Below are positions 1 to 7,182 of a stretch of 15,610 nt of DNA, in pieces. The stretch is from Acidobacteriota bacterium (lineage in GTDB: Bacteria; Acidobacteriota; HRBIN11). The translations under genes and the position numbers were made by a program. The stretch's first letter is position 1. Every line of letters begins with the position of its first letter. The notes under the pieces were generated by a model. That model searched no databases. It was not told the DNA's origin and saw only the letters and a program-made list of their open reading frames with translations. The DNA lies in contig JANXAA010000003.1 of NCBI GenBank assembly GCA_025061865.1, forward strand, positions 7,415 through 23,024, read 5' to 3'.

Positions 1-2
1 GT

Positions 3-293
3 CTACTCTACTTCTTAGACCAGCAGGTTCAGCAGGCCGGAGCCGAGGGGCCGGAGGCTCGGGTCACTATCAGCGGCTGGAGTCGGGTCGTCGGACAGGT
101 CACCGAACTTCCGACCTGGGAAGCGGAGAAGCTCCTCCAACAATTCCGCCAGGCGGGCCTACTGGAATGGAAGCGGAACACGGTTCTGATCCGGGTCGAC
201 CGGCTCCGAGCCTGGATGCAAGAACTCCTGGCCCGGCCCATCGGATTGGCGGCCGAGGTCCCATCCAAAGAACTCTCGGGAGCGGTGTCCTGA
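3..293 (+). CDS. C-terminal part of a Crp/Fnr-type transcription regulator (5' end outside window)
   Basis: An open frame runs in from the left edge for 96 codons and stops at TGA 291-293. Its start lies outside the window. The visible part begins with a helix (LLYFLDQQVQQAG), then a stretch that reads as a winged helix-turn-helix: VTISGWSRVVGQ, then a recognition-type helix (TWEAEKLLQQFRQAGLLEW) and a wing ending in VLIRVDRLRAWM. This order matches the C-terminal DNA-binding domain of Crp/Fnr regulators, where a strand-helix-helix block is followed by a 'G-L-I... I-x-D-x-x-x-L' ending. The effector-binding part cannot be seen. The stop lies 2 bp before the rnc start, so the two are probably co-transcribed and may be translationally coupled. 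Another winged-helix family is possible. The match is by pattern, not by a search. Confidence 0.5.
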   Translation, partial: LLYFLDQQVQQAGAEGPEARVTISGWSRVVGQVTELPTWEAEKLLQQFRQAGLLEWKRNTVLIRVDRLRAWMQELLARPIGLAAEVPSKELSGAVS

Positions 294-295
294 CC

Positions 296-1123
296 ATGGC
301 GGAAGCTGTTAGTTCTTATCCCGACTGGGTCGAGTGTCAGCAGGTCATCGGTTATGTCTTTCGGGACCTACACTTGCTCCAGCGGGCCATGACCCACAAG
401 TCGATGGCGGTCCGGCCGGCAGACCCCCTGAGTCACAATGAGGTCTTGGAGTTTCTAGGCGACGCCGTCCTGGAGCTGGCCGTAACGGACTATTTGGTCC
501 GGAAGTGGGGCCACCAGTACCTGGAGGGGGAGCTGACCAAACGGCGAACCTACATCATCAACAGCACGGTCCTCACCCAGGTCAGCCAACGGTTGGGCTT
601 AGACCGGTTTATCCGGACCCGGCCGGAGAAGACGGCCCCAGAGCGTTTTCTCCGTCAGCTTCTGGCCGACACCTTCGAGGCCCTCGTCGGAGCCATTTAT
701 CTGGACAGCGATTTCGAGACGGCCCGAGCGTGGGTCTTGCGGGTCCTCCGGCCCGAGTTAGAGGCCCTCGAGCAAAACGCCCTCCCCTGGGTCGACTACC
801 GGAGCCTTCTGCAGGAATATACCCAAGCCTTCTCGCCCGAATTGCCCGAGTATCGGCTGATGAACGTCTCGGGTCCGGAGCACGCCCGCTGGTTCGAGAT
901 CGCCATCTTCTACAAGGGCGAACTCCTGGGCCAGGGCGTGGGGGCGACCAAAAAGCAGGCGGCCCAGGCGGCGGCTCGGTCTACGCTCCTTCTCCTGCAA
1001 GATCCCGAACGTCGAGCGGCGTTGGGCCTAACAGCGCCGCCACCGCCTGTTGAACCCGTCGAAGGTGCAGATAACGTTCCGTCCGGTGCTCTGGACGATG
1101 AATATCCGACCCTCGAGTCATAA
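296..1123 (+). CDS. rnc: Ribonuclease III
   Basis: This 275-residue protein is the double-stranded RNA endonuclease that processes rRNA precursors and structured mRNAs in the cytoplasm. The catalytic domain carries the family signature HNEVLEFLGDA at residues 47-57, giving metal ligands E52 and D56. The second acidic pair is D125 and E128 in ADTFEALVGAIYLD. The dsRNA-binding domain occupies about residues 165-235 and ends in the expected GATKKQAAQAAA block (216-227). The ATG at 296 was chosen because the family's first helix (SYPDWVECQQVIGYVF) starts directly after it; the frame stays open to 167 but the extra residues are low-complexity and overlap the upstream gene. Residues 236-275 form a proline-rich, probably disordered tail beyond the usual end. 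That tail is encoded opposite the 3' end of the convergent PHP gene, a 143-bp overlap. Confidence 0.96.
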   Translation: MAEAVSSYPDWVECQQVIGYVFRDLHLLQRAMTHKSMAVRPADPLSHNEVLEFLGDAVLELAVTDYLVRKWGHQYLEGELTKRRTYIINSTVLTQVSQRLGLDRFIRTRPEKTAPERFLRQLLADTFEALVGAIYLDSDFETARAWVLRVLRPELEALEQNALPWVDYRSLLQEYTQAFSPELPEYRLMNVSGPEHARWFEIAIFYKGELLGQGVGATKKQAAQAAARSTLLLLQDPERRAALGLTAPPPPVEPVEGADNVPSGALDDEYPTLES

Positions 1124-1916
1124 GCAGGTGGAACTCCTGGCCCCATTGGTAGAGGGTCAGGACCGTCTCGATCGCCGCCGCCTCCGTCGGGAACTCAGAG
1201 GCGTTGGGCTGATAGTAGGGATAGAACACCTCCAGGCCGTCCAGGCCCATCTCCTTCATGACTCGGAGACTCTCCGGAAAAGCCATCCCGTGCTTCCAGT
1301 AGTACCCCGGGTGGGCCAGGACGGCATAGCCCCCGGCCCGATGGATGAGGTCGATGCCCTCGGCCAGCCGCAGGCGAGGGATCTCGACCCGCAGGCCTCG
1401 GTCGGCTAGCCATTCCTTGAAGAAGCGATATCGGTCCTCCGGGTCCAGGTGTTGAAACCGGGGGTGCTGGCCGAGGCGCTGGAAAATGTGAGGCTTCATC
1501 CATGTGTCCGTCTCAGGGGGAAAGACGGTCTCCGGGGTCAGAAACTCCTCTCGGAGCTCTCGATTAATAGCCTGCATCAAGCGCAGGTACTGAGCCCGTC
1601 GGACCTGGTGAATGTGCTCGAGATAAGCCGTCAAGTCGGGATGGTCCGGCTGAAAGTCGAGGCCCAGCAGATGGACCTCAAAGTCTTGCCACTGGCAGTC
1701 TAATTCAATGCCCGGATGAAGCTCCAAACCCGTCGGGACTCGGTGGGCATCCAGATCCTGATAGGCCCGGACGGACTCGTGGTCCGTGATGGCGACGTGA
1801 CGGATTCCTAAGCCCGCCAGGGATTCTAAAAGCTCGACCGGCCGAAGGCTCCCGTCAGAGCATGTCGTGTGCAGGTGAAAGTCTTGTTCCCACCAGTCTT
1901 GATGTAAGCCTACCAT
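981..1916 (-). CDS. PHP-domain metal-dependent phosphoesterase (TrpH/YciV-like)
   Basis: This 311-residue protein has the PHP (polymerase and histidinol phosphatase) metal-site motifs in order: H14-x-H16 and D21 in FHLHTTCSDGS, D45-H46 in AITDHES, E71 in GIELD, H82, H202 in VLAHPG, and D271-x-H273 in GSDIH. This arrangement fits the TrpH/YciV group, which hydrolyses small phosphorylated substrates such as 3',5'-nucleotide bisphosphates or short RNA ends; the exact substrate is not known here. The start is ATG 1916, with an AAGGA ribosome site upstream and homology beginning at once. The frame is open to 2084, but that part contains the promoter and reads as non-coding. The last 47 codons lie antisense to rnc, and the D271 and H273 codons (1098-1106) are inside the overlap. 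No terminator fits between the two convergent genes. Confidence 0.88.
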   Translation of the reverse strand: MVGLHQDWWEQDFHLHTTCSDGSLRPVELLESLAGLGIRHVAITDHESVRAYQDLDAHRVPTGLELHPGIELDCQWQDFEVHLLGLDFQPDHPDLTAYLEHIHQVRRAQYLRLMQAINRELREEFLTPETVFPPETDTWMKPHIFQRLGQHPRFQHLDPEDRYRFFKEWLADRGLRVEIPRLRLAEGIDLIHRAGGYAVLAHPGYYWKHGMAFPESLRVMKEMGLDGLEVFYPYYQPNASEFPTEAAAIETVLTLYQWGQEFHLLMTRGSDIHRPEHRTERYLHLRRVQQAVAALLGPTPLDVRDLAGEGA

Positions 1917-1949
1917 CGGTCCTTCTTTTCCCTTCCAAAAGAGGGCGCC

Positions 1950-1978
1950 ATTATAGGGACTTCGGGGGCACTTTTCAA
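1950..1978 (-). promoter_or_regulatory. Sigma-70-type promoter for the PHP gene
   Basis: Reading the minus strand, TTGAAA (1978-1973) is followed after exactly 17 bases by TATAAT (1955-1950), a near-consensus housekeeping promoter. Transcription would begin near 1943, giving a leader of roughly 27 bases that contains the AAGGA ribosome site of the PHP gene. It is the best promoter match in the window. Start-site position is inferred from spacing only. Confidence 0.75.
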
Positions 1979-2095
1979 AATCCGAGGGAGGAAGCAAGTC
2001 GGCAGGTAAGAGGATAGGTCCATGAAGTTGGGACCCAGTGATATGGGCAAGGGCTGAAGGAGGATTGCACCCCCCCATCTCCAATTCTCAAGGCC

Positions 2096-2995
2096 TCATT
2101 CTTCACGCCTCATTCCGGCTCGCTCATCTGCCTCTGATGGATCTCGGCGTAGATGCGCTGCCGTCGCCAGGGACCGCAGAGGCCGACCGACCAAGCCTTC
2201 AGTCCGCCGGACGAAGAATTCCCACAGGTCCCGGCGACGGGCCAAGGCCCGGGCGACCTCGGGATATCGGCCCAGTCGGATGAGGCCGCCGGCTTGAAGC
2301 CGGGCCAATTCCCGCCGCAAGACGGCCGACGTCGTAAACCGGTAGGCCTCGGGGCTCGGTCCGCAAGCCGGATGCCAGAGATGACCCTGGATGTCCCACA
2401 CGGCGTCTGGACCCTCGAGACCACCGGCGACACGACCGCAGGTCGCGCAGGTCCCCTCCAGGCTGAGGTCCCCCAATCGCACCAGGAGCGTCCATAGCCA
2501 CCCGATGGCCAAGGCCCGATAAGGCACGTCTTGGGCCATCAGGCGGCTAACCTCGACCAACCGATCGAATACGTAGGCGTCCCCCGCATGGCCCGGCAGG
2601 AGCGTCAGGGCTGTCTCGGCGACCAGCGACACGAACACGAGGGTCGCTGGTTCGATGGACCGTCCGGCCGCCTGGAGGGCCATATAGGGACTCCAAGTCA
2701 GGTCGAAGCTAACGAGGCGATGCGTCGAGGCGTCTCTTGTCGCCCGATAGGTCAGCCACCCGACTGAGAGGGGCTCCAGGGTCCCGGCGACCGCCCTGCG
2801 GGACCGACGGACCGCCTCGGCGAGGACCTCCAGGAGGCCACTCTGTTCTCCGTAGAACCACACCCAATGGGACGTCCGGGGACCGGGCTGCCGGCTCAGG
2901 ACGACGGCCGGCTCTCGGGCAAAGGCCCGAGGACGGACTGAAAGCGTGCGGGGTCGACGCATAGGTCCGGTGCCCCATTCCCTGCGGGCCTTCAC
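2096..2995 (-). CDS. recO: DNA repair protein RecO
   Basis: RecO helps load RecA onto single-stranded DNA in recombinational gap repair, working with RecR. This 299-residue product has the family layout: an N-terminal OB-fold (about residues 16-95, with YGEQSGLLEVLAEAVRRSRR matching the family's 'GE...LLTL...G' region), a helical middle, a zinc-site region and a C-terminal 'GRPLRSL' (270-276). The zinc site is C183-x2-C186 and H208-x2-C211, so one of the usual four cysteines appears to be histidine. The overall sequence is divergent. The start is taken as GTG 2995, which overlaps the stop of the HD-GYP gene by 4 bp (GTGA) and has GGGAGG 5 bp upstream. ATG 2962 (residue 12) is the alternative and has a poorer ribosome site. 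It is the last gene of the kinase/HD-GYP group. Confidence 0.82.
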   Translation of the reverse strand: MKARREWGTGPMRRPRTLSVRPRAFAREPAVVLSRQPGPRTSHWVWFYGEQSGLLEVLAEAVRRSRRAVAGTLEPLSVGWLTYRATRDASTHRLVSFDLTWSPYMALQAAGRSIEPATLVFVSLVAETALTLLPGHAGDAYVFDRLVEVSRLMAQDVPYRALAIGWLWTLLVRLGDLSLEGTCATCGRVAGGLEGPDAVWDIQGHLWHPACGPSPEAYRFTTSAVLRRELARLQAGGLIRLGRYPEVARALARRRDLWEFFVRRTEGLVGRPLRSLATAAHLRRDPSEADERAGMRREE

Positions 2996-4149
2996 CCAGG
3001 CCTCCCATCCGTCTCCACATCCCCGATGGGGAACTGGCGGTGCGTGACCTCGAGGATGGCTTCGCCCCGGTCATACAATTCTCGAAGCCACACCTCGGCG
3101 ACTTCCGGATGAAACTGCGTCCCGGTACAGCGCTCGATCTCGGCGACGACGTGGCGAAGCGGTAAGGCCCGCCGGTAGCTCCGGTGGCTCGTCATAGCGT
3201 CGAAGGCATCGGCCAGGATGACGCAGTGACTGCTGATAGCGATTTCATCACCCTTCTTGCCGCAAGGATATCCCTTGCCGTCGTACCGTTCATGGTGGTC
3301 ACCGGCGATTTGGGCGACTTCCCGCAGGAAGGGAATTTCGACCAGCAGCTCGTAACTCAAGGCCGGGTGGCGCCGGATCTCGGCCCATTCCTCATCCGTC
3401 AGCGTGTGGGGCTTACGAAGGATACAACGGTCGACGCCGACCTTCCCCAAATCATGGAACGTCCCGCCCAGCTCCAGGGTCCGCAGTTCCTCCTGGGTCA
3501 ACCCCAGACGGCGGCCCATCATGACGGCGTACGCGCCGACCCGTTGAGAATGACCGGCCGTATACTGCTCGTTCGTTTCCAAGATGCGGATGATGCTATG
3601 GATCGTGTAAATGATGATCTCCTCAATGACCTTAGCCTGCTGAACCAGCAGGACCGTCTTGCGGTTGAGCTCCTCGACATAACGCCACAGGTCGTGCGCC
3701 ATCTCCCGGGATAGCCGCCGCAGGTATCTGAGCTCGACTGCCGGGTCGGTGACTGCCCGCGCTGGCTCCGACCGCTTGACGTCCAAGGATTGGTGGACGA
3801 TCGCCCGAAGGGCTTGGACAGAGAAGGGCTTCTGCAGGAGCGTATCGAAGCCGGCCGCCGCTATCCAGGGAATCAACTCTGCCGAGTAAGCGCCTGTCAG
3901 GGCCACGATAGGAATCGTCTGATACTGTGTCATGTTCCGAATGAAGACCGCCAAGGCATAGCCCATGACGTCCGGGAGCTGTAAGTCGATGAGGGCCATA
4001 TCGATGGTCGTCTCCCGGAGGCGCTGAATACTGGCCAAACCCGTGTCGGCCTCGACGATCCGGAAGCCCTGGGGCTCTAAGATGAGCCGGACCAGCTCCC
4101 GGACCCGGGGGTCATCGTCCACGCACAAGACCACGCGGGGTTCTGTCAT
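2992..4149 (-). CDS. Response regulator with HD-GYP cyclic-di-GMP phosphodiesterase domain
   Basis: This 385-residue cytoplasmic protein joins a receiver domain to an HD-GYP domain. The receiver (about residues 5-120) is complete: acidic cluster D11-D12-D13, phosphoacceptor D55 (LIDLQLPD), T85 and K107. A helical linker (about 140-190) follows. The HD-GYP domain has H232-D233 in FHDLGKVG, H285-H286 in HHERYDGKGYP and the full G293-Y294-P295 triad. That supports an active enzyme degrading cyclic di-GMP, lowering the second messenger that controls attachment and motility in most bacteria. Phosphorylation of D55 would be expected to tune activity. The start is ATG 4149, with only a weak purine-rich ribosome site. 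The kinase-like gene ends 84 bp upstream, and recO overlaps the stop by 4 bp. Confidence 0.92.
   Translation of the reverse strand: MTEPRVVLCVDDDPRVRELVRLILEPQGFRIVEADTGLASIQRLRETTIDMALIDLQLPDVMGYALAVFIRNMTQYQTIPIVALTGAYSAELIPWIAAAGFDTLLQKPFSVQALRAIVHQSLDVKRSEPARAVTDPAVELRYLRRLSREMAHDLWRYVEELNRKTVLLVQQAKVIEEIIIYTIHSIIRILETNEQYTAGHSQRVGAYAVMMGRRLGLTQEELRTLELGGTFHDLGKVGVDRCILRKPHTLTDEEWAEIRRHPALSYELLVEIPFLREVAQIAGDHHERYDGKGYPCGKKGDEIAISSHCVILADAFDAMTSHRSYRRALPLRHVVAEIERCTGTQFHPEVAEVWLRELYDRGEAILEVTHRQFPIGDVETDGRPG
3001..3006 (-). promoter_or_regulatory. Ribosome binding site supporting the GTG start of recO
   Basis: GGGAGG on the minus strand sits 5 bases before GTG 2995. It lies inside the end of the HD-GYP gene. 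This is the reason for preferring the GTG start, with its 4-bp overlap, over the downstream ATG at 2962. Confidence 0.6.
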
Positions 4150-4233
4150 GACATCCGCTCATGAAGCGTAGCTCCCGGGTCACGACCATCGCCTATAAAC
4201 TGTAACCCGTCAGCCATGAGTCAAAGGGTCCGA
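4150..4233 (-). promoter_or_regulatory. Possible weak promoter ahead of the HD-GYP gene
   Basis: The 84-bp gap between the kinase-like gene and the HD-GYP gene contains, on the minus strand, TTGACT and further downstream TATAGG, an AT-rich island in otherwise GC-rich DNA. The spacing between the hexamers is about 21 bases, longer than the optimum of 17. This may be a weak internal promoter, or the two genes may simply share one transcript. Confidence 0.25.
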
Positions 4234-5883
4234 TCAGCCGTCGGACCGAATCGTTCCCAGGCGGCCCGGCAGGGCCACGTAAAACGTGCTCCCGACGCCG
4301 TAACGACTTTCGACCCACAGGGCACCGCCCATGTGCTCGACGAGGCCCCACACGATGGCCAAACCCAGGCCCAGGCCCTGATGGCCGCCGTACTCGACGT
4401 CCGATATCTGTTGAAAGGGCTCGAAGATACGGGTTTGGTCTTCCGGTCGAATCCCGATGCCCGTGTCCTGAACGGCCAGGACGAACAAATCATGCTGTTG
4501 CCGCAGGTGTAGAGGGATCCGTTGGCTCTTGGCCTGACCGGCCGGATAGTAACTCAAGCGGACCCGGATCAAACCATTCGCCGGAGTGAAGCGGACGGCG
4601 TTACTCACCAAACACTGGAGGATAACCCGGAATTTCCCCTCGTCACCGTACCAGTCCGGCAGGTCGTCGGGGACGTCCAAGTCCAATTGTAAGTCCCGTT
4701 GGCGCATGTCCGGCCGGAACCGGTCCAGGACAGACCGGACGACCGTCGCCAACGTCACCGGTCGCAACTGAAAGTCCACGGTCTTCCGGTGGATCGCCAG
4801 GCCCACGTCCAGATTGTCCAGGACCTGCTGGATGTCCCAAACGACCTGGAGCAGGCCCTCCAAGTATTGCCGCCACCAGGGTTCCAGGACGGCCTGCCGC
4901 TCCAGCATCAGGTCGGCGTGACCTTGCGCGAAGGCCAGCAGGCCCCGAACGCGGGCGATCAAGCGTTCGGCCAGTCGGAAGTATTGTTCGATCCGACCTG
5001 ACAGGGTCTCGACCCGTTTCGACAGGCGGGGAACCTCCTCCGCCCACCGGCGGGCCTGTTGGGTCAAGTCCTGGAGGACGGCCTGCGTGCAGTCGTAGCA
5101 GGCCGCCCACTGGTAGGCCCGCAGGGTCTCCCAAAACCAATCGCGGACCAGGGGCCATGCTTCCAAGAGGAACGGCAGTCCCGGCAGACGACCGTTGAAG
5201 TCGGACACCGCTTCAAGTGTTTCCCCATCGGTCACGGCGAAGATGACGGCCAGGGGGTCGATGGCCCGAATTTGCGAAGCGACTTCCGGACCCGCCATGT
5301 CCGGCAGGTGGGGCCACAGGAAGACCATATCTGGCAGGACCTGCTCGTACCGGCGCACGGCATCAGACCCCGTCGGCGCATGGACGACGGATACGCCGGA
5401 ACGGCCCCAACGACTCGCGACGGCCTCGACAGCCGATACATCGGCACTGGCCAGCAAGACAACGGGTGTCGCCTCACCCGTCCCGCCCAGGAGCGTGCCG
5501 ACCAGGGGTCGCAGGAGGTCCGGCTCCAGGGGTTTTTGGAGGAGGAACGAGGGACGAAGCATGCGCGCGGGCTTTTCCGAGAAGAAGACGGTCAAATGAC
5601 CCTCCCAATCGGTCCGAAGGCACGAGAGGGCCATGACGAGAACATTTTGCAGACCAGACCCTTCCATGAACTGGAGAACCCGAAAGCCAGCCCCCTCCGT
5701 CATCGGGAGGCCCACGACGAGAAGTTGAGGTGGTGCTTCCCGAAGACGCCGGATCCCGTCCTCGGCGTCCGCGACCAAGATCAGGTCACCCCACCCCCGG
5801 AAGCAGGCTCGAAAGAGGTGGTGCACGCTCAAGTCGTCGTCGATGACCAGGACCCGATTGCTTAGAGAGGACCGTTCGACCAT
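4234..5883 (-). CDS. Hybrid sensor kinase-like protein with two degenerate receiver domains and no phosphoacceptor histidine
   Basis: This 549-residue soluble protein has three parts. Residues 9-130 resemble a receiver (VLVIDDD at 11-17 and K117 of LLQKP), but the phosphoacceptor position reads G58 in LLVVGLP. Residues 140-255 form a second receiver-like domain with W190 at the matching site and no acidic cluster. After a helical region (260-380) comes a complete HATPase_c domain: N box with N428, G1 box DTGIGI (473-478), F box IFEPF (486-490) and G2 box GLGLGLAI (503-510). The dimerisation helix has RVRGLLAFAQGHADLML where kinases usually show H-E-x-R-T-P-L-x-x-I-x-G-Y. No histidine is found at the expected place, near residues 308-312. 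It may therefore be an ATP-binding pseudokinase or a phosphatase-type partner of the neighbouring HD-GYP regulator. Start ATG 5883 has no strong ribosome site. Confidence 0.85.
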   Translation of the reverse strand: MVERSSLSNRVLVIDDDLSVHHLFRACFRGWGDLILVADAEDGIRRLREAPPQLLVVGLPMTEGAGFRVLQFMEGSGLQNVLVMALSCLRTDWEGHLTVFFSEKPARMLRPSFLLQKPLEPDLLRPLVGTLLGGTGEATPVVLLASADVSAVEAVASRWGRSGVSVVHAPTGSDAVRRYEQVLPDMVFLWPHLPDMAGPEVASQIRAIDPLAVIFAVTDGETLEAVSDFNGRLPGLPFLLEAWPLVRDWFWETLRAYQWAACYDCTQAVLQDLTQQARRWAEEVPRLSKRVETLSGRIEQYFRLAERLIARVRGLLAFAQGHADLMLERQAVLEPWWRQYLEGLLQVVWDIQQVLDNLDVGLAIHRKTVDFQLRPVTLATVVRSVLDRFRPDMRQRDLQLDLDVPDDLPDWYGDEGKFRVILQCLVSNAVRFTPANGLIRVRLSYYPAGQAKSQRIPLHLRQQHDLFVLAVQDTGIGIRPEDQTRIFEPFQQISDVEYGGHQGLGLGLAIVWGLVEHMGGALWVESRYGVGSTFYVALPGRLGTIRSDG

Positions 5884-5973
5884 GGGGACCTATACTTTCG
5901 GCGCGGGGTGTTCGGTCGCCCACGCCGGACACCGAAGCCCCGGTGGTTCCCTTGTATTCGTCTACTGCCGAGA

Positions 5974-6013
5974 CGCAGGCCTCGGGTCTGGAGCGCAGAC
6001 GTCCCCGCCTGCG
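5974..6013. repeat. Nested inverted repeat in the leader region of the kinase-like gene
   Basis: CGCAGGC (5974-5980) pairs with GCCTGCG (6007-6013) across a 26-base loop, and inside the loop TCTG and CAGA can form a second short stem. It lies 91-130 bp upstream of the kinase-like start, so it could be an RNA leader structure or an operator. No T-run follows it on either strand, so it does not look like a terminator. Confidence 0.35.
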
Positions 6014-6061
6014 CAATCCCGTCGGCCCATGTCGGCCACCCCTGAATTAGATCGTAACAGA

Positions 6062-6084
6062 GCGAATCAAAAAGGACGATTCGC
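6062..6084. repeat. Inverted repeat downstream of the ankyrin gene
   Basis: GCGAATC (6062-6068) and GATTCGC (6078-6084) are perfect 7-base arms around a 9-base loop that holds an A/T run. It lies about 50 bp past the ankyrin gene stop and may mark its transcript end, but the T-run is in the loop instead of after the stem, so a standard intrinsic terminator is not supported. A second looser pair, GTGAC (6105-6109) and GTCAC (6119-6123), lies next to it. I see no gene in 5884-6134. Confidence 0.35.
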
Positions 6085-6134
6085 CATTCGCCTTGTTCGG
6101 TCTCGTGACTCGTCTCTTGTCACCTCGATTCCGG

Positions 6135-6728
6135 TTACGGGCGGTTTTGTTCGGCATAGCGAAGGATTTGAGCGATGTCGGGGTAACCGGCCTCGACGGC
6201 ATAAGCCGCCGCCGTGAATCCCTCGGTGTCCCGTCGCCGGGGGTCGGCACCAGCCTCTAAGAGGAGGAGGACGACGGCTCTGCATCCCCGATTGGCCGCC
6301 CAGTGAAGAGCCGTCCACCAGTCCCGGTCGGAAGCATGGACATCGGCCCCGGCCTCGAGCAGACGCCGGGCCGCCGCGGGGCGGCACCGGTCGGACGCCC
6401 AATGAAGGGCCGTCATGCCAGCCGGGTCTGGGGCGTTGGGGTCGGCGCCGGCCTCGAGAAGGACGTCTAAGACGGCCCCCTGGTTCATGACGACAGCGAC
6501 GGTCAAGGCGTCCAGCCCATAGCGATTGCGGACTGTCAGGGGCATCCCGGCCCGTAGAAAAAGTCGGACGGCTTCGGTGTCCCCACTCCCGACTTTTCCC
6601 AGGAAGGCCGCTGGTGTGAAGGGGATCCCCCGGCGGGCCAGCTCCGCCCGGGCTGCCGAGTCACTGTAAGTACACCCCAAGGCCATTAGGCCCATCCCGA
6701 CCAGTAGGAATCCTTTACTCACCCTCAT
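6135..6728 (-). CDS. Ankyrin-repeat protein, probable lipoprotein
   Basis: This 197-residue protein starts with a short basic segment and a hydrophobic stretch (FLLVGMGLMALG, residues 7-18) followed by C19, which reads as a signal peptide with a lipoprotein cysteine; residue -3 is alanine, not the preferred leucine, so the lipobox is acceptable but not ideal. The rest is ankyrin repeats: a divergent capping unit at about 38-69 (TPAAFLGKVGSGDTEAVRLF), units at 70-102, 103-135 and 136-168 with TALHWA and LLEAGAD signatures, and a final cap at 169-192. Such repeats bind other proteins, probably at the membrane surface here; the partner is unknown. The start ATG 6728 has AAGGAG 7 bp upstream and overlaps the stop of a 42-residue ORF by 4 bp. 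Location and partner are inferred. Confidence 0.85.
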   Translation of the reverse strand: MRVSKGFLLVGMGLMALGCTYSDSAARAELARRGIPFTPAAFLGKVGSGDTEAVRLFLRAGMPLTVRNRYGLDALTVAVVMNQGAVLDVLLEAGADPNAPDPAGMTALHWASDRCRPAAARRLLEAGADVHASDRDWWTALHWAANRGCRAVVLLLLEAGADPRRRDTEGFTAAAYAVEAGYPDIAQILRYAEQNRP

Positions 6729-6853
6729 GACCTAGCTCCTTCTGCCCTCCCCACCGCCGCCGTCCGAAGACTACCCCACGCTTCTAAAGGCTCCACGATC
6801 TGCGGGTCTCCCAAGACAGGCCGATGATTCCCGTGGACCGTGAAGTGTGGCAT
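6725..6853 (-). CDS. Possible 42-residue ORF coupled to the ankyrin gene
   Basis: An ATG at 6853 opens a 42-codon frame (MPHFTVHGNH...GRAEGARS) ending in TGA 6725-6727, which overlaps the ankyrin ATG by 4 bp (ATGA). The middle part (HRPVLGDPQIVEPLEAWGSL) reads like normal protein sequence, not like a high-GC random frame. There is no clear ribosome site, and a stop codon lies two codons before the ATG. It may be a small leader peptide, or the surviving 3' end of the decayed gene whose methyltransferase-like piece lies at 6937-7110. I do not recognise a family. Confidence 0.25.
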   Translation of the reverse strand: MPHFTVHGNHRPVLGDPQIVEPLEAWGSLRTAAVGRAEGARS

Positions 6854-6936
6854 AAGCTATTCCCTCAAAGGCCGCAGACCACTGGGGGGAGGGGGAAAGG
6901 CCCGTGGGCGGGACGATGCAGGCCTGGCCGCCGGAC

Positions 6937-7110
6937 CTACAGAGCTGAATGAATCTTTCCAGGAACCGGACCTTGTAAGAGCTCTCGGGCCCTTTTCAGA
7001 GCGACGGGGTCGATGTCGATGCCGGCCACAGCCCCAGCACCTCTCTCCAGGGCGTTCCAGAGGAATCCGCCTTCCTCCACCTTTAGGCGTTGCTCTGTCA
7101 AACTGCATTC
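6937..7110 (-). pseudogene. Relic of a class I SAM-dependent methyltransferase
   Basis: Between stop codons at 7111-7113 (TAA) and 6937-6939 (TAG) a 57-codon minus-strand frame contains EEGGFLWNALERGAGAVAG followed by IDIDPVALKRARELLQG. This matches the SAM-binding core of class I methyltransferases: a glycine loop, a helix, then the acidic 'G-x-D-x-D-P-x-A-L-x-x-A-R' strand and helix. The first part of motif I (normally D-x-G-x-G) is replaced by K-V-E-E-G, there is no ATG, and nothing recognisable continues on either side in any frame. It is therefore most likely a decayed remnant, lying 72 bp past the purA stop on the same strand. A very short real protein starting at GTG 7080 cannot be excluded. 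The exact methyltransferase family is not identifiable. Confidence 0.5.
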
Positions 7111-7182
7111 TTAGAAATAAGGGTAAGGTGCCCCGACCGGCCGGCTTGCCTTATTGGCCCATTTGCTCATCAGCCTACCGTC

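Noticed and set aside
167..295. 43-residue N-terminal extension of RNase III
   Set aside because: The extension overlaps the regulator gene, is not family-like and the ATG at 296 matches the family start.
5059..5865. 268-codon + strand frame opposite the kinase-like gene
   Set aside because: Antisense shadow; the minus-strand frame has clear HATPase motifs and the + strand product has none.
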